From: Aliidongia dinghuensis
GTDB lineage: Bacteria > Pseudomonadota > Alphaproteobacteria > ATCC43930 > CGMCC-115725
Length of the DNA: 64,000 nucleotides
Direction of reading: 5' to 3'
Assembly: GCF_014643535.1 (NCBI RefSeq)
Contig: NZ_BMJQ01000012.1
Span: forward strand, 202,665-266,664
Of this stretch, positions 16,455 to 24,737 are shown one piece after another. The notes under the pieces were generated by a model. It saw nothing but the letters and a program-made list of their open reading frames with translations. It ran no database searches and was not told the DNA's origin. The translations under genes were made by a program, and so were the position numbers. Each line of letters opens with the position of its first letter. Positions within the stretch are counted from its first letter, which is position 1.

Positions 16455-16490
16455 GCTCGCGCGAGCGGACGGCGATGCCGTCCGGCATCG
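16455..16490 (-). terminator. GC-rich stem-loops downstream of the CocE hydrolase
   Basis: A 12-bp perfect palindrome GCTCGCGCGAGC (16455-16466) is followed by GGACGGC-GAT-GCCGTCC (16467-16483). The latter overlaps an alternative hairpin CGATGCCG/CGGCATCG (16473-16490). No T-run is present, so any termination would be Rho assisted. The region ends the opg operon and precedes the kinase promoter area. Confidence 0.4.
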
Positions 16491-16497
16491 GGGGTGC

Positions 16498-18408
16498 TCA
16501 GAGCGGCGTCAAGGCCCCGAACGGCACGATCGGCAGCACGATATGCGACGGGTGTGCGGGATCGAGGTGGACCCGGTTGATGGCGACGCGCTTGAGGCGC
16601 CCGGTGCCTTCCGGCGCGCCCGTGTTCGGGTTGACGTCGTATTTCGGGAAGTTGCTCGACGAGATGTCGAGCCGGATGCGGTGGCCGCGCCGGAACAGGT
16701 TCGCCGTCGCGAACGGCTCGATCGTGATCTCGTAGACCCGGCCCGGCTCCATGAGCGTCGGCGCCTCGAACGAATCCCGGTAGCGGCAACGCAGGATGCC
16801 GTCGCTGAGGTTCATGGCGAATCCCAAGGGGTCGTCCGGCGTCGGCGGATGCACGTCGATGAGCTTCGCCGTGAAATCCGTGTCGGGCGCATCGGACGAG
16901 ACGAAGAGCTTGACCGTGATCGGCCCGATCACCGCCAGGTCCTCCTCGAGCGGCGCCGTCTCGAACACCAGCACGTCGGCGCGCGCCGCGAGCGGCAGGC
17001 CGGGGCGCCTGCAGCCGAAGAAGCGCGCGTCCTCACGCTGGTCGAAGGCGCCGCCCTCGAACACTGGCTTGCCCGAGGTCAAGGCGCCGCCGATCGTCGG
17101 TACCGGGTCGGCCGGGTCGAATGGATAGGCGATCGGCTCAGAAGCTGCCGGCGGCGCCGGGTCGAGCCGGCCGTCGCCATGCAGGTGATAAGCGACGAAG
17201 TGCGTCTGCGGCAGCGGCCAATCCTCGGCTGCGATCCAGCGGCCGCCATGGTCGAGCCGGCCTTCCTTTGTGCGCCGGCCGCTGCCGCCGCCCATCAGGA
17301 ACAGCCGCACGGCCGGCTCGCGGTCGACGCCGTTGTCGATCCTTTTCAGCCAGTGGTCGAACCAGCGGCGGCGGAAGGCGCGCCAATTCTCCGCGACATT
17401 GCCGTCGAACGGTGCCGCCGGGCCGAACTCGACGTCGCCCGCGTGGCTGAGGTTGCGGTCGCCGTGCAGCCACGGCCCCATGATGAGGCGCACGGCCGAG
17501 CGCTTCCTGGCCTTGAGAGCGATGTAGTTGCCGGTCGCGGTCGGGACGTAGGCGTCGTACCAGCTCGACATATGAACCTGCGGCACGTCGGCGAATTGGT
17601 CGTAGAAGCCTTCGGCATAGATGCCGAGCCGGCGCCAGAAATCGTCAAACGTGCCGTGGGTCCATTGCTCGAACAGATAGGCTTCGTATTCCGGCACATG
17701 AGCGATCGGCGAATGGCCGGGCCGCCAGGGCATGGCGGCGAACCAGGCGCGGATGTCCTCGGCCTCGAGCGCCGCCTTGACGAGCGGGTCGGCGAGCGCC
17801 TGCGGGCTCTCCTTCGCCTGGTTGAAGGCCCAGGTCGCCTGCTTCAGCTCGAAGGCGCCGCCCTGCCGGATGCCGCAGCGATAGGCGTTCGAGAAGCCGC
17901 CGGAATCGAGCACCATGGATGCCAGCGCCGGCGGCGCCAGGCAGGCGAGGGCTGCCTGGGTATGAGCGGCGTACGAGAGCCCCATGGTCGCGACCCGGCC
18001 GTCGCACCAGGGCTGGCGCTGGATCCAGTCGACCGTGTCGGCGCCGTCCTCGCCCTCGCTCAAGTATTTCGTGAAATGACCGCCGGAGCCGTACCGGCCG
18101 CGGCAGTCCTGATAGACGACGATATAGCCGTGGCGGACGAAGTCGGCTGCGACCTCAGCGCGGGAGAGCGGCTGGGTCTCGCCCCGATCCAGCTCGGAGC
18201 GCGAGGGTTCCGACTTGCCGTAGGGCGTGCGTTCCAGGATGACCGGAAAGGCGCCGGCGACAGGCTGGCCGTCCCGCGCCGGCCGGTGGATGTCGAGCGC
18301 CAGCGCGACCCCGTCGCTGAGCACCATGCGGACGTCGCTGTCCACGATGCTGTCGAATGGTGGGGTGGCGAACGGTGGGGTGGCGAACGGCGGGCTGGGC
18401 TCGGTCAT
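16498..18408 (-). CDS. CocE/NonD-family serine hydrolase (X-Pro dipeptidyl-peptidase S15 type)
   Basis: A 636-residue hydrolase. The N-terminal alpha/beta domain has the nucleophile motif 'MGLSYAAHTQ' preceded by 'YQDCRGRYGSGG'. A helical cap lies in the middle, the likely catalytic His is in 'MGPWLHGD', and a C-terminal jelly-roll domain contains 'RIRLDISSSNFPKYDVNPNTG'. Members cleave acyl esters or X-Pro peptides; the substrate here is unknown. No signal peptide is visible. The N terminus has a 15-bp repeat in DNA giving 'PPFATPPFATPPF'. It lies 13 bp after opgG2, so is probably the last gene of the glucan operon, which hints at trimming or modifying a glucan substituent (inference). Confidence 0.85.
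   Translation of the reverse strand: MTEPSPPFATPPFATPPFDSIVDSDVRMVLSDGVALALDIHRPARDGQPVAGAFPVILERTPYGKSEPSRSELDRGETQPLSRAEVAADFVRHGYIVVYQDCRGRYGSGGHFTKYLSEGEDGADTVDWIQRQPWCDGRVATMGLSYAAHTQAALACLAPPALASMVLDSGGFSNAYRCGIRQGGAFELKQATWAFNQAKESPQALADPLVKAALEAEDIRAWFAAMPWRPGHSPIAHVPEYEAYLFEQWTHGTFDDFWRRLGIYAEGFYDQFADVPQVHMSSWYDAYVPTATGNYIALKARKRSAVRLIMGPWLHGDRNLSHAGDVEFGPAAPFDGNVAENWRAFRRRWFDHWLKRIDNGVDREPAVRLFLMGGGSGRRTKEGRLDHGGRWIAAEDWPLPQTHFVAYHLHGDGRLDPAPPAASEPIAYPFDPADPVPTIGGALTSGKPVFEGGAFDQREDARFFGCRRPGLPLAARADVLVFETAPLEEDLAVIGPITVKLFVSSDAPDTDFTAKLIDVHPPTPDDPLGFAMNLSDGILRCRYRDSFEAPTLMEPGRVYEITIEPFATANLFRRGHRIRLDISSSNFPKYDVNPNTGAPEGTGRLKRVAINRVHLDPAHPSHIVLPIVPFGALTPL
18359..18394. repeat. 15-bp tandem repeat inside the hydrolase N terminus
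   Basis: The unit GGTGGGGTGGCGAAC occurs at 18359-18373 and 18374-18388, with a partial third copy, adding five residues per unit ('ATPPF') without a frameshift. It is a likely length-variable site between strains. Confidence 0.8.
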
Positions 18409-18421
18409 CGCGAGATCCCGC

Positions 18422-19993
18422 TCAGCCGGTCGGCAGGAACTGATAGAGCCAGGTCTCGGTCAAGGCGGTCCCCTCGTGGCGCAGGTAGCAGCGCAGGTCG
18501 ATCGGCTCGGTCCCCCCGTCGACGGCGAGATCGAAGGTCAGCCGCCAGGTCTTCGTGCCGACCACCGGCAAGGCATTGGGGTTGACGATCTTGCCGCGCG
18601 ACGCGGTCACGACCGGCTCGACACCGTCGAGCCGGGTCAGCGGCTCGAGCGGGGGGCCGGCAAAATCGACGACGAACTTCTTGGCTGCAGGCGGGCGCGG
18701 CCGCCCGGGCACGCCGCCGACGCCAACCCGGGTCGCGATGACACGGCCGGCCTCCGGCGGATGCGGCTCGTCGGCGAGCCAATATTGCTGATAGGCGAAG
18801 CGCAGCACGGCGCCGGCCTTGATCGGGCCCTTCGGCACCCAGAAGGCGACGATATTGTCGTTGGTCTCGTCGCTGGTCGGCAGCTCGACCAGCTGGACCG
18901 CGCCCTCGCCCCAGGGCGCCAGCGGCTCGACCCAGACGCTCGGGCGCCGGTTATAGAACACGGCATCGTCCTGGTAGCGCTGGAAGTCGCGCTCGCGCTG
19001 CAGCAGGCCGAAGCCGCGCGGGTCCTTGTCCATGAAGGCGCTAACACGCGTGCTGGCCGGGTCGTTGAGCGGCCGCCAGATCCGCTCGCCGGCACCGGTC
19101 GCGAGCGCCAGGCCGTCGCTGTCGTGGATCTCCGGCCGCCAGTCGATGCCTTGGGTGCGGTTGTGCTTGCCGTACCAGAACATGCTGGTGAGCGGCGCGA
19201 TACCCAGGCGCTGGATCTCCTTGCGGATGAACAGCACGCTCTCGATCTTCAGCACCGGCCGCGTGTCGCTCGACACCGCTATCCGGAACGCGCCCGAAAG
19301 GCTCGGCCCATCGAGCAGCGCGTGAATCAGAGCGTCGCCGCCCGGTGCCGCCGGCTCGGCGATCCAGAAGCTGGTGAAGCGGGGAAACTCCTCGTGTGCC
19401 GACGCCGTGTTGACCGCGACGCCGCGCGCCGACAGGCCGTATTGGTCGAGCTCGCCGGCGCTGCGGAAATAGCTCGCGCCCACGAACGACAGGAAATCCG
19501 TCCGCCCCCCCGGATGCATCAGGCGGAAGCCCGAGAAGCCGATGTCGTCGGGCAGCTTGCGCGCGAATTCGGCCGCGCCGAACTCGAACAGGCTCGGGCT
19601 GTACAGCACCTCGCGTGCCGTCGTGCCGGTCACCTGATAGATGCGGACCGGCGCCTTCGAGAATTTGCCGGGATGGGACAGCTGGACCGGAAAGGGCGCG
19701 CCCGATCCGGCCGGCCACAGCGCCCGGTCGGCACGGAAGCGGATCTGCTGGGCCGCGTCATAGTCGATCCGATCGAGGATCTCGGCGTGCCGGATCACCG
19801 GCGGCTGATACGAATGACCGGCCAGCGCCTTGGCCTGTGCCACGACCCGGTCGAAATCGAACGGCTGGCTCGGCCCGAGCTTGATCGGGGCGTCGGCGGC
19901 GAAGGCGGCACGGAACGGCAGCGCCGGGCCGGCTGGACCGAAAGCCAGCGCCGCGAGACCCGCGAGGGCGTGGCGTCGGCTGAGCAGGGTCAT
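18422..19993 (-). CDS. Second periplasmic glucan biosynthesis protein, OpgG/OpgD family
   Basis: A 523-residue paralogue of the OpgG encoded at 22108-23655. The N terminus 'LSRRHALAGLAALAF' is a Tat-type signal peptide with cleavage near residue 33. The mature part has the MdoG pattern: 'YSPSLFEFG', 'GFSGFRLMHPGG', 'FVGASYFRS' , 'YGLSARGVAVNTA', 'EIHDSDGLAL' and 'RRPSVWVEPL'. The family builds or shapes the beta-1,6 branches of osmoregulated periplasmic glucans. Two such proteins around one OpgH may give different branching, as with OpgG and OpgD in Escherichia coli. It follows opgH by 148 bp with a strong hairpin between, and precedes the CocE hydrolase. Confidence 0.9.
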   Translation of the reverse strand: MTLLSRRHALAGLAALAFGPAGPALPFRAAFAADAPIKLGPSQPFDFDRVVAQAKALAGHSYQPPVIRHAEILDRIDYDAAQQIRFRADRALWPAGSGAPFPVQLSHPGKFSKAPVRIYQVTGTTAREVLYSPSLFEFGAAEFARKLPDDIGFSGFRLMHPGGRTDFLSFVGASYFRSAGELDQYGLSARGVAVNTASAHEEFPRFTSFWIAEPAAPGGDALIHALLDGPSLSGAFRIAVSSDTRPVLKIESVLFIRKEIQRLGIAPLTSMFWYGKHNRTQGIDWRPEIHDSDGLALATGAGERIWRPLNDPASTRVSAFMDKDPRGFGLLQRERDFQRYQDDAVFYNRRPSVWVEPLAPWGEGAVQLVELPTSDETNDNIVAFWVPKGPIKAGAVLRFAYQQYWLADEPHPPEAGRVIATRVGVGGVPGRPRPPAAKKFVVDFAGPPLEPLTRLDGVEPVVTASRGKIVNPNALPVVGTKTWRLTFDLAVDGGTEPIDLRCYLRHEGTALTETWLYQFLPTG

Positions 19994-20087
19994 GGCGGTC
20001 TTTCGTGCGGGAGGGCAGGCGGAAAAGGCAAAAGCGGCGCATGGGAGCGCCGCTTTCGACAGGATTCAAGAGAAAACTCGTCCCCGC

Positions 20088-20129
20088 GACGAAGGAGCCC
20101 GCTTGCGGAAAGGGCGGGCTGCCTTCGTC
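20088..20129 (-). terminator. 15-bp stem-loop between opgH and opgG2
   Basis: GACGAAGGAGCCCGC (20088-20102) pairs with 20114-20129, with one bulged base and an 11-base loop. On the minus strand a TTTT lies about 10 bases beyond the stem, too far for a classic intrinsic terminator. It may act as a partial terminator or mRNA stabiliser that lowers opgG2 relative to opgH. Confidence 0.5.
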
Positions 20130-20141
20130 GGTATGCCCGGA

Positions 20142-22064
20142 TCAGGCGATGTCTTGGACGCCGGCCTGTGGCAGCATCGGCTTCTTCTCCGGCCAGGACT
20201 CGTGGACCATGGCGACGCCGTTCTCGTCCGGCGTCAGGTGCGTCTCGTCGTGCTCGTCCGTTGCCGGCTCGACGGCCGGCTCCGGTGCCAAGCCACGGCT
20301 CAACGCCCGGCGCAGGCGCCGGAGCTCGGCCGGCGGCCGGGTCTCTTCCGGCGTCAGGAACAGGCCCCAGCGCTTGAGCTTGAGGCCGATGCTCGACCGG
20401 CTGGACAGCACCGACAGCGGGATCGCAACCGCGAGGCCGGCGAAGATCGGCGTCAGCCACCAGAAGAAGCCGGGCGCGATCCAGGCGACCGAGCCGGCCC
20501 AGGCGAGGCCCAGGAGGGTCTGCCCGGCATGGCGCTTCAGCCCCTCGCGCCAGCTCAGGCCGCGGTCGTCGCGCGGCTGCGCCTCCCAGGCGACGCTGCG
20601 GCCGGAGAAGGCGGCGCTCACGAACAGCGACTGGAACATCATCATGACGGGCGCCAGCAGGGTCGAGAACACAGTCTCGATCACCATGCTCGCCAGCAGG
20701 CCGATGAGGCCGCCATACGGGCGGCGGCGGGCCCGGCTGAAGGCGACCAGCAGCACGCCCATGATCTTCGGCAGGAACAGCGCCAGAAGCGTCATGGTCA
20801 GGAGCAGGTTGATCTGGAAGTCGGTCGCGACCGGCCAGTTCGGGAACAGGTTGAAGCCGGGCTTGAAATAGACCGGGCCCTGGATCGCCCGCTCGACCGC
20901 GTCGGCCGTGCTGAGGCTCAAGAGTGCCAGCCAGAGCGGCGAGGTGAGGTAGCTCGCCACACCCATGGTCAGGTGCAGCCGGCCCATCAGGCGCAAGCCC
21001 GGGAAGCTCAGGAGCCGGCTGTGCTGCAGGTTGCCCTGGCACCAGCGCCGGTCGCGCGTCGCATAGTCGATGACGTTCGCCGGCATTTCCTCATAGGAGC
21101 CGGCGAGCTCCGGCACGATCCATACCTTATAGCCGCCCTTGCTGATGAGCGCCGCCTCGACGAAGTCGTGGCTGAGGATCTCGCCGCCCAAGGGTGCCTT
21201 GCCCGGCAGGATCGGCAGGCCGCAATGGCGCGCGAAGGCGGCGATGCGGATGATCGCGTTGTGGCCGTAGTAATTGCCTTCGCCGCCGGTCCAGAAAGCC
21301 AGGCCCGAGGCCATCACAGGCCCATAGAGCCGGCTTGCGAACTGCAGGATGCGGGCGAACGCGGTCTCGCGGTTGGCCGGCACCGGCAGGGTCTGGATGA
21401 TGCCCGAGTCCGGATGCGCCTCCATGAGCCGGGCGAGCGCCACGATCGTGTCGCCGGACATGACACTGTCGGCGTCGAGCACGACCATGTGGGCATAGGC
21501 ATTGCCCCAGCGCTTGACGAAATCCTCGATGTTGCCGGCCTTGCGGCCGATGTTCTTCGGGCGGCGGCGATAGAAGATCCGTGGGCCGCCGGCATGGCGC
21601 CGGCGCAGGCCCTCGACCATGCGCCGCTCGGCCATGCCGTGCTCCGCGCTGCGCGTGTCCGACAGGACGAAGAAGTCGAAATGCGCGCCTTCGCCCGTGC
21701 GCTCCAGGCTGACGAGCGTCGCCTCGAGCCCGGCTGAGACGCGCAGCGGATCCTCGTTGTAGACGGGCATGACCACGGCCGTGCGCTGGCCGAGCGGCCG
21801 GGCCGCGTCCGCGGCGAGCGCTGCGGGATCGCCGCCGATCAGCCGGACGGCGAAGCCGAAGACCGCGGTCCAGAAGCTGATCGCGAGCCAGCCGAAGCTG
21901 ATGGTGAACAGCACCACGCCGGCGAAGCCCAGGAGGCCGAGGCCGTGGGCGGCCATCACCTGGGACATCAGCGACGCCGCGATGCCGGTGCTGCCGACCG
22001 TGAGGATCAGCAGGGCCGCGCGGCGTATGAACAGGGTCAGCGTCTGGGTCTTGTGATCATGCAT
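20142..22064 (-). CDS. opgH: Periplasmic glucan glucosyltransferase OpgH (MdoH)
   Basis: A 640-residue inner-membrane family 2 glucosyltransferase that polymerises the beta-1,2 glucan backbone from UDP-glucose and passes it to the periplasm. Two N-terminal helices lead to a cytoplasmic catalytic domain with 'VMPVYNEDPLRV', 'VLDADSVMSGD' (D-x-D), 'LSHDFVEAALI' and the Q-x-x-R-W-type motif 'RDRRWCQGNLQH'. Several helices follow, then a short polar tail. Shorter than the 847-residue E. coli protein, as usual in Alphaproteobacteria. ATG at 22064 is preceded by GGAGG at 7 bases; an in-frame ATG seven codons earlier is less well placed. Transcribed after opgG with a 43-bp gap. Confidence 0.95.
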   Translation of the reverse strand: MHDHKTQTLTLFIRRAALLILTVGSTGIAASLMSQVMAAHGLGLLGFAGVVLFTISFGWLAISFWTAVFGFAVRLIGGDPAALAADAARPLGQRTAVVMPVYNEDPLRVSAGLEATLVSLERTGEGAHFDFFVLSDTRSAEHGMAERRMVEGLRRRHAGGPRIFYRRRPKNIGRKAGNIEDFVKRWGNAYAHMVVLDADSVMSGDTIVALARLMEAHPDSGIIQTLPVPANRETAFARILQFASRLYGPVMASGLAFWTGGEGNYYGHNAIIRIAAFARHCGLPILPGKAPLGGEILSHDFVEAALISKGGYKVWIVPELAGSYEEMPANVIDYATRDRRWCQGNLQHSRLLSFPGLRLMGRLHLTMGVASYLTSPLWLALLSLSTADAVERAIQGPVYFKPGFNLFPNWPVATDFQINLLLTMTLLALFLPKIMGVLLVAFSRARRRPYGGLIGLLASMVIETVFSTLLAPVMMMFQSLFVSAAFSGRSVAWEAQPRDDRGLSWREGLKRHAGQTLLGLAWAGSVAWIAPGFFWWLTPIFAGLAVAIPLSVLSSRSSIGLKLKRWGLFLTPEETRPPAELRRLRRALSRGLAPEPAVEPATDEHDETHLTPDENGVAMVHESWPEKKPMLPQAGVQDIA

Positions 22065-22107
22065 GGCAATGCCTCCGCACTGCACAACGGGCGAAACGGC
22101 ATTTCAT

Positions 22108-23655
22108 TCATTCGGCCGTCCAACGAAATGTCCAGGTCTCTGTGAGCGATTTGTCGCGCAGCTTGAGGAAGGCGCGCATTTCCGCATCCTTCCGCCCGTC
22201 GGGCGTGAAGGTGAAGGCCGCGCGCCAGACCGTCTCTTCGAGCTTTTGGCAAACAACATCATCGACTTTGCCGGTCGACACCGTGACGATCGCCTCGACC
22301 GGCAACCGGTCCGACAGAGATGGGATATCGGCGCCGGTGAAGTCCAGCCAAAAGCGCAAGGGAGCCTTGTGATCGTCTTTGGCCGCGTCGACCGGCACCA
22401 CGGGGCCTGTGCGCGTGCCGACGGTGCGGCCGATGGGCGGCATGGGCGTCGCCCCCGGCAGCGTGGTCGCCCGATAGGCGAATGCCACGGGTACGCCGGC
22501 CTTGACCGGCGTCTCCGGCACCCAGTAGGCGGCCATGTTGTCGTTGATTTCCTCGTCGCTCGGGATCTCGACCAGCTCGACCCAGCCCTTGCCCCAGTCG
22601 CCCTCGGGCTCGATCCACAGGCTCGGCCGGCGCTGGTAATGCTCGATGACGTCCTCGTACTGGTGAAAGTCCGTCTCGCGCTGCATCAGCCCGAAGCCCT
22701 TGGGCGCCTGATCGGAAAAGGCGCTGACGCGCAGCGCCTTCGGGTTCATGAGCGGCCGCCAGACCCATTCGCCGGTGCCGGTGTGGAGCGCCAGGCCGTC
22801 GCTGTCGTGCACCTCGGGGCGCAGGTCCGAGAAGGGCCGGTTGGCGATCTTGCCATGCAGGTACATGGAGGTGAGCGGCGCCATGCCGAGCTTCTTGATG
22901 TCAAGCCGCGGGTAGAGCACGGCCTCGACATGGAGCCGCGTCTCGGTGTCGGGCGAGATTTCGAAGCGGTAGGCGCCGGTCGTGCTCTTGCTGTCCAGCA
23001 GCGCATAGATCACGAGGGTCGTGGCCTCGGGCGACGGCCGCTCGAGCCAGAACTTGGTGAAGGCGGGGAATTCCTCGCCCTGCGGGCTCGCCGTGTCGAT
23101 GGCGAGGCCGCGGCCCGATAGGCCGTACTGCTCTCCCCGGCCGATCAGCCGGAAGTATGAAGCACCCTGGAACACGGCGAACTCGTCGAAATAGTCCGGC
23201 CGGTTCAGGGGGAAATGCAGGCGGAAGCCGGCGAAGCCCATGCTCTGGTCGAAATTGGTCTGAAACTTGTTCGGACCGAAATCGAACATCGACGGGCTGT
23301 ATTCGACCTCGCGCACCTCGCCGCTCTCGATCGTATGGATCGTGACCTTGCGGTCGTACTGGAAGCCGCGATGGAACATCTGGATCTGGAACAGGCCGCC
23401 GTCGCGCCAGAGCGCCTGGTCCGTCCGGTAGTCGATCATCCGGAAATGCTGATAGTCGAGCGACTTCAGGGAATCCGGCAGCGGCGGGCTGCTGCCGTCA
23501 TAGGGCTGCTTGGCGAGCTGGACTGCCTGGTCCTTGACGGTGTCGAACGTGAAGCCGGCGGAATCGGCGCGGGCCGGTGCGGCGGGGCGTGCGAGCGCGC
23601 CCGCGGCTGCGGTGCCGGCCAGGGTGGCGATGAAGTGGCGACGTCTCATCCGCAT
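22108..23655 (-). CDS. opgG: Periplasmic glucan biosynthesis protein OpgG (MdoG)
   Basis: A 515-residue periplasmic protein needed for osmoregulated glucan synthesis and beta-1,6 branching. The N terminus 'MRRRHFIATLAG' is a Tat-like signal (cleavage near residue 31, ending 'ARADS'). MdoG landmarks are 'YSPSMFDFG', 'GFAGFRLHFPLN', 'FQGASYFR', 'YGLSGRGLAIDTA', 'EVHDSDGLAL' and 'RRPSLWIEPEGDWG'. It is the first gene of the operon opgG-opgH-opgG2-hydrolase. Expression is probably osmoregulated; its promoter lies in the 291-bp gap shared with the divergent trehalose operon. Confidence 0.94.
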   Translation of the reverse strand: MRMRRRHFIATLAGTAAAGALARPAAPARADSAGFTFDTVKDQAVQLAKQPYDGSSPPLPDSLKSLDYQHFRMIDYRTDQALWRDGGLFQIQMFHRGFQYDRKVTIHTIESGEVREVEYSPSMFDFGPNKFQTNFDQSMGFAGFRLHFPLNRPDYFDEFAVFQGASYFRLIGRGEQYGLSGRGLAIDTASPQGEEFPAFTKFWLERPSPEATTLVIYALLDSKSTTGAYRFEISPDTETRLHVEAVLYPRLDIKKLGMAPLTSMYLHGKIANRPFSDLRPEVHDSDGLALHTGTGEWVWRPLMNPKALRVSAFSDQAPKGFGLMQRETDFHQYEDVIEHYQRRPSLWIEPEGDWGKGWVELVEIPSDEEINDNMAAYWVPETPVKAGVPVAFAYRATTLPGATPMPPIGRTVGTRTGPVVPVDAAKDDHKAPLRFWLDFTGADIPSLSDRLPVEAIVTVSTGKVDDVVCQKLEETVWRAAFTFTPDGRKDAEMRAFLKLRDKSLTETWTFRWTAE

Positions 23656-23946
23656 GGTCGATTCCGCATGGTCTAATCTGGGGTTCGCTCGGTGCCATGA
23701 ATCCTTAGGGTGCGCAGCAGATATCGCACAGGTGCTTAACGCTTGGCGAGCGATGACCTATTGATGCCGGCATGGCTGCCTTGCGGTTCGCTCGGACCGG
23801 CCCTCGAATCCGGGCGCATTCGTCACCTTTTGGCCACATTGATGGATCGAAGGCCGGCGTTCCGTTGTTGATGAGCCTGATAGCAAGCCCCACCAGCACG
23901 TTCGGATGACCCCGCCGACGAGCCCGGACCCGGATCTCGCCCGGCC
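23656..23946. promoter_or_regulatory. Divergent promoter region of the opg and ots operons
   Basis: A 291-bp gap between divergently transcribed osmoadaptation operons: glucans to the left, trehalose to the right. It must hold both promoters. I could not identify convincing -35/-10 pairs or a clear operator by eye. Confidence 0.5.
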
Positions 23947-24726
23947 ATGGCATGGGAGCCGGCCCTGGAATCCTCCATCGACCTCAGCCCACCGCCGGCG
24001 CGGCCGGGCTGGAGCTACTTTCTTGATTTCGACGGCACGCTGGTCGATTTCGCGCGGACACCCGGCGAAGTATCGGTCGACGCGAGGCTTCGCGCGCTGC
24101 TCGATGCGGTGCACCGGGCGGTGCACGGCGCGCTCGCGATCGTGAGCGGCCGGCCGCTGGTCGAGCTCGATCAATTCCTGGCTCTGCCGCATCTGCCGAT
24201 GGCGGGCCAGCACGGGCTCGAATGGCGTGATGCGTTCGGCTGCGTCGCTCGCGTCCCGCGCCTCAGCCTCTCGCCGCATATCGTCCAGGCTGCGCGGCAC
24301 TGGGCGGCGGAGCGGCCGGGCGCACTCGCCGAGGTGAAAGATTTCTCGGTGGCGCTCCATGTCCGCGGCAATCCTCCGCTGCTGCCGGAAGCGCTCGCCT
24401 TCGGCCAGCAGCTGGTCGCGAGCGATCCGAGCCGCCTCATGCTGCAGCCCGGCGCCTTCGTCGTCGAGATCCGCTGCCGCGGCGGCAACAAGGGCGACAT
24501 CGTCGACCGCTTCCTGCGCGACCGGCCGTTCCTCGGCCGCCGCCCGGTCTTCATCGGCGATGACCTGACCGACGAGTACGGCTTCATCGCGGCGGCGCGC
24601 GGCGGCGGCTTCGGCGTCCGGGTCGGCGAGCCACGGGAAACGAGCGCGCGGCACCGGCTGCTCGATCCGGCCGCCGTGCGCACTTGGCTGGGTCCGCTCG
24701 CTGCCGCCGATCAAGGGACGCATTAG
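23947..24726 (+). CDS. otsB: Trehalose-6-phosphate phosphatase
   Basis: A 259-residue HAD-family phosphatase that removes phosphate from trehalose 6-phosphate, the last step of trehalose synthesis. Motif I is 'FLDFDGTLVDF' (nucleophile Asp and general acid Asp), motif II is in 'AIVSGRPL', the conserved 'GQHGLEWRD' is present, and motif IV is 'FIGDDLTDEYGF'. Length is normal. It leads a three-gene operon with a GH15 enzyme and otsA, opposite to opgG, so osmotic or desiccation control is likely. Confidence 0.95.
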   Translation: MAWEPALESSIDLSPPPARPGWSYFLDFDGTLVDFARTPGEVSVDARLRALLDAVHRAVHGALAIVSGRPLVELDQFLALPHLPMAGQHGLEWRDAFGCVARVPRLSLSPHIVQAARHWAAERPGALAEVKDFSVALHVRGNPPLLPEALAFGQQLVASDPSRLMLQPGAFVVEIRCRGGNKGDIVDRFLRDRPFLGRRPVFIGDDLTDEYGFIAAARGGGFGVRVGEPRETSARHRLLDPAAVRTWLGPLAAADQGTH

Positions 24727-24737
24727 AGGGAGATGTA

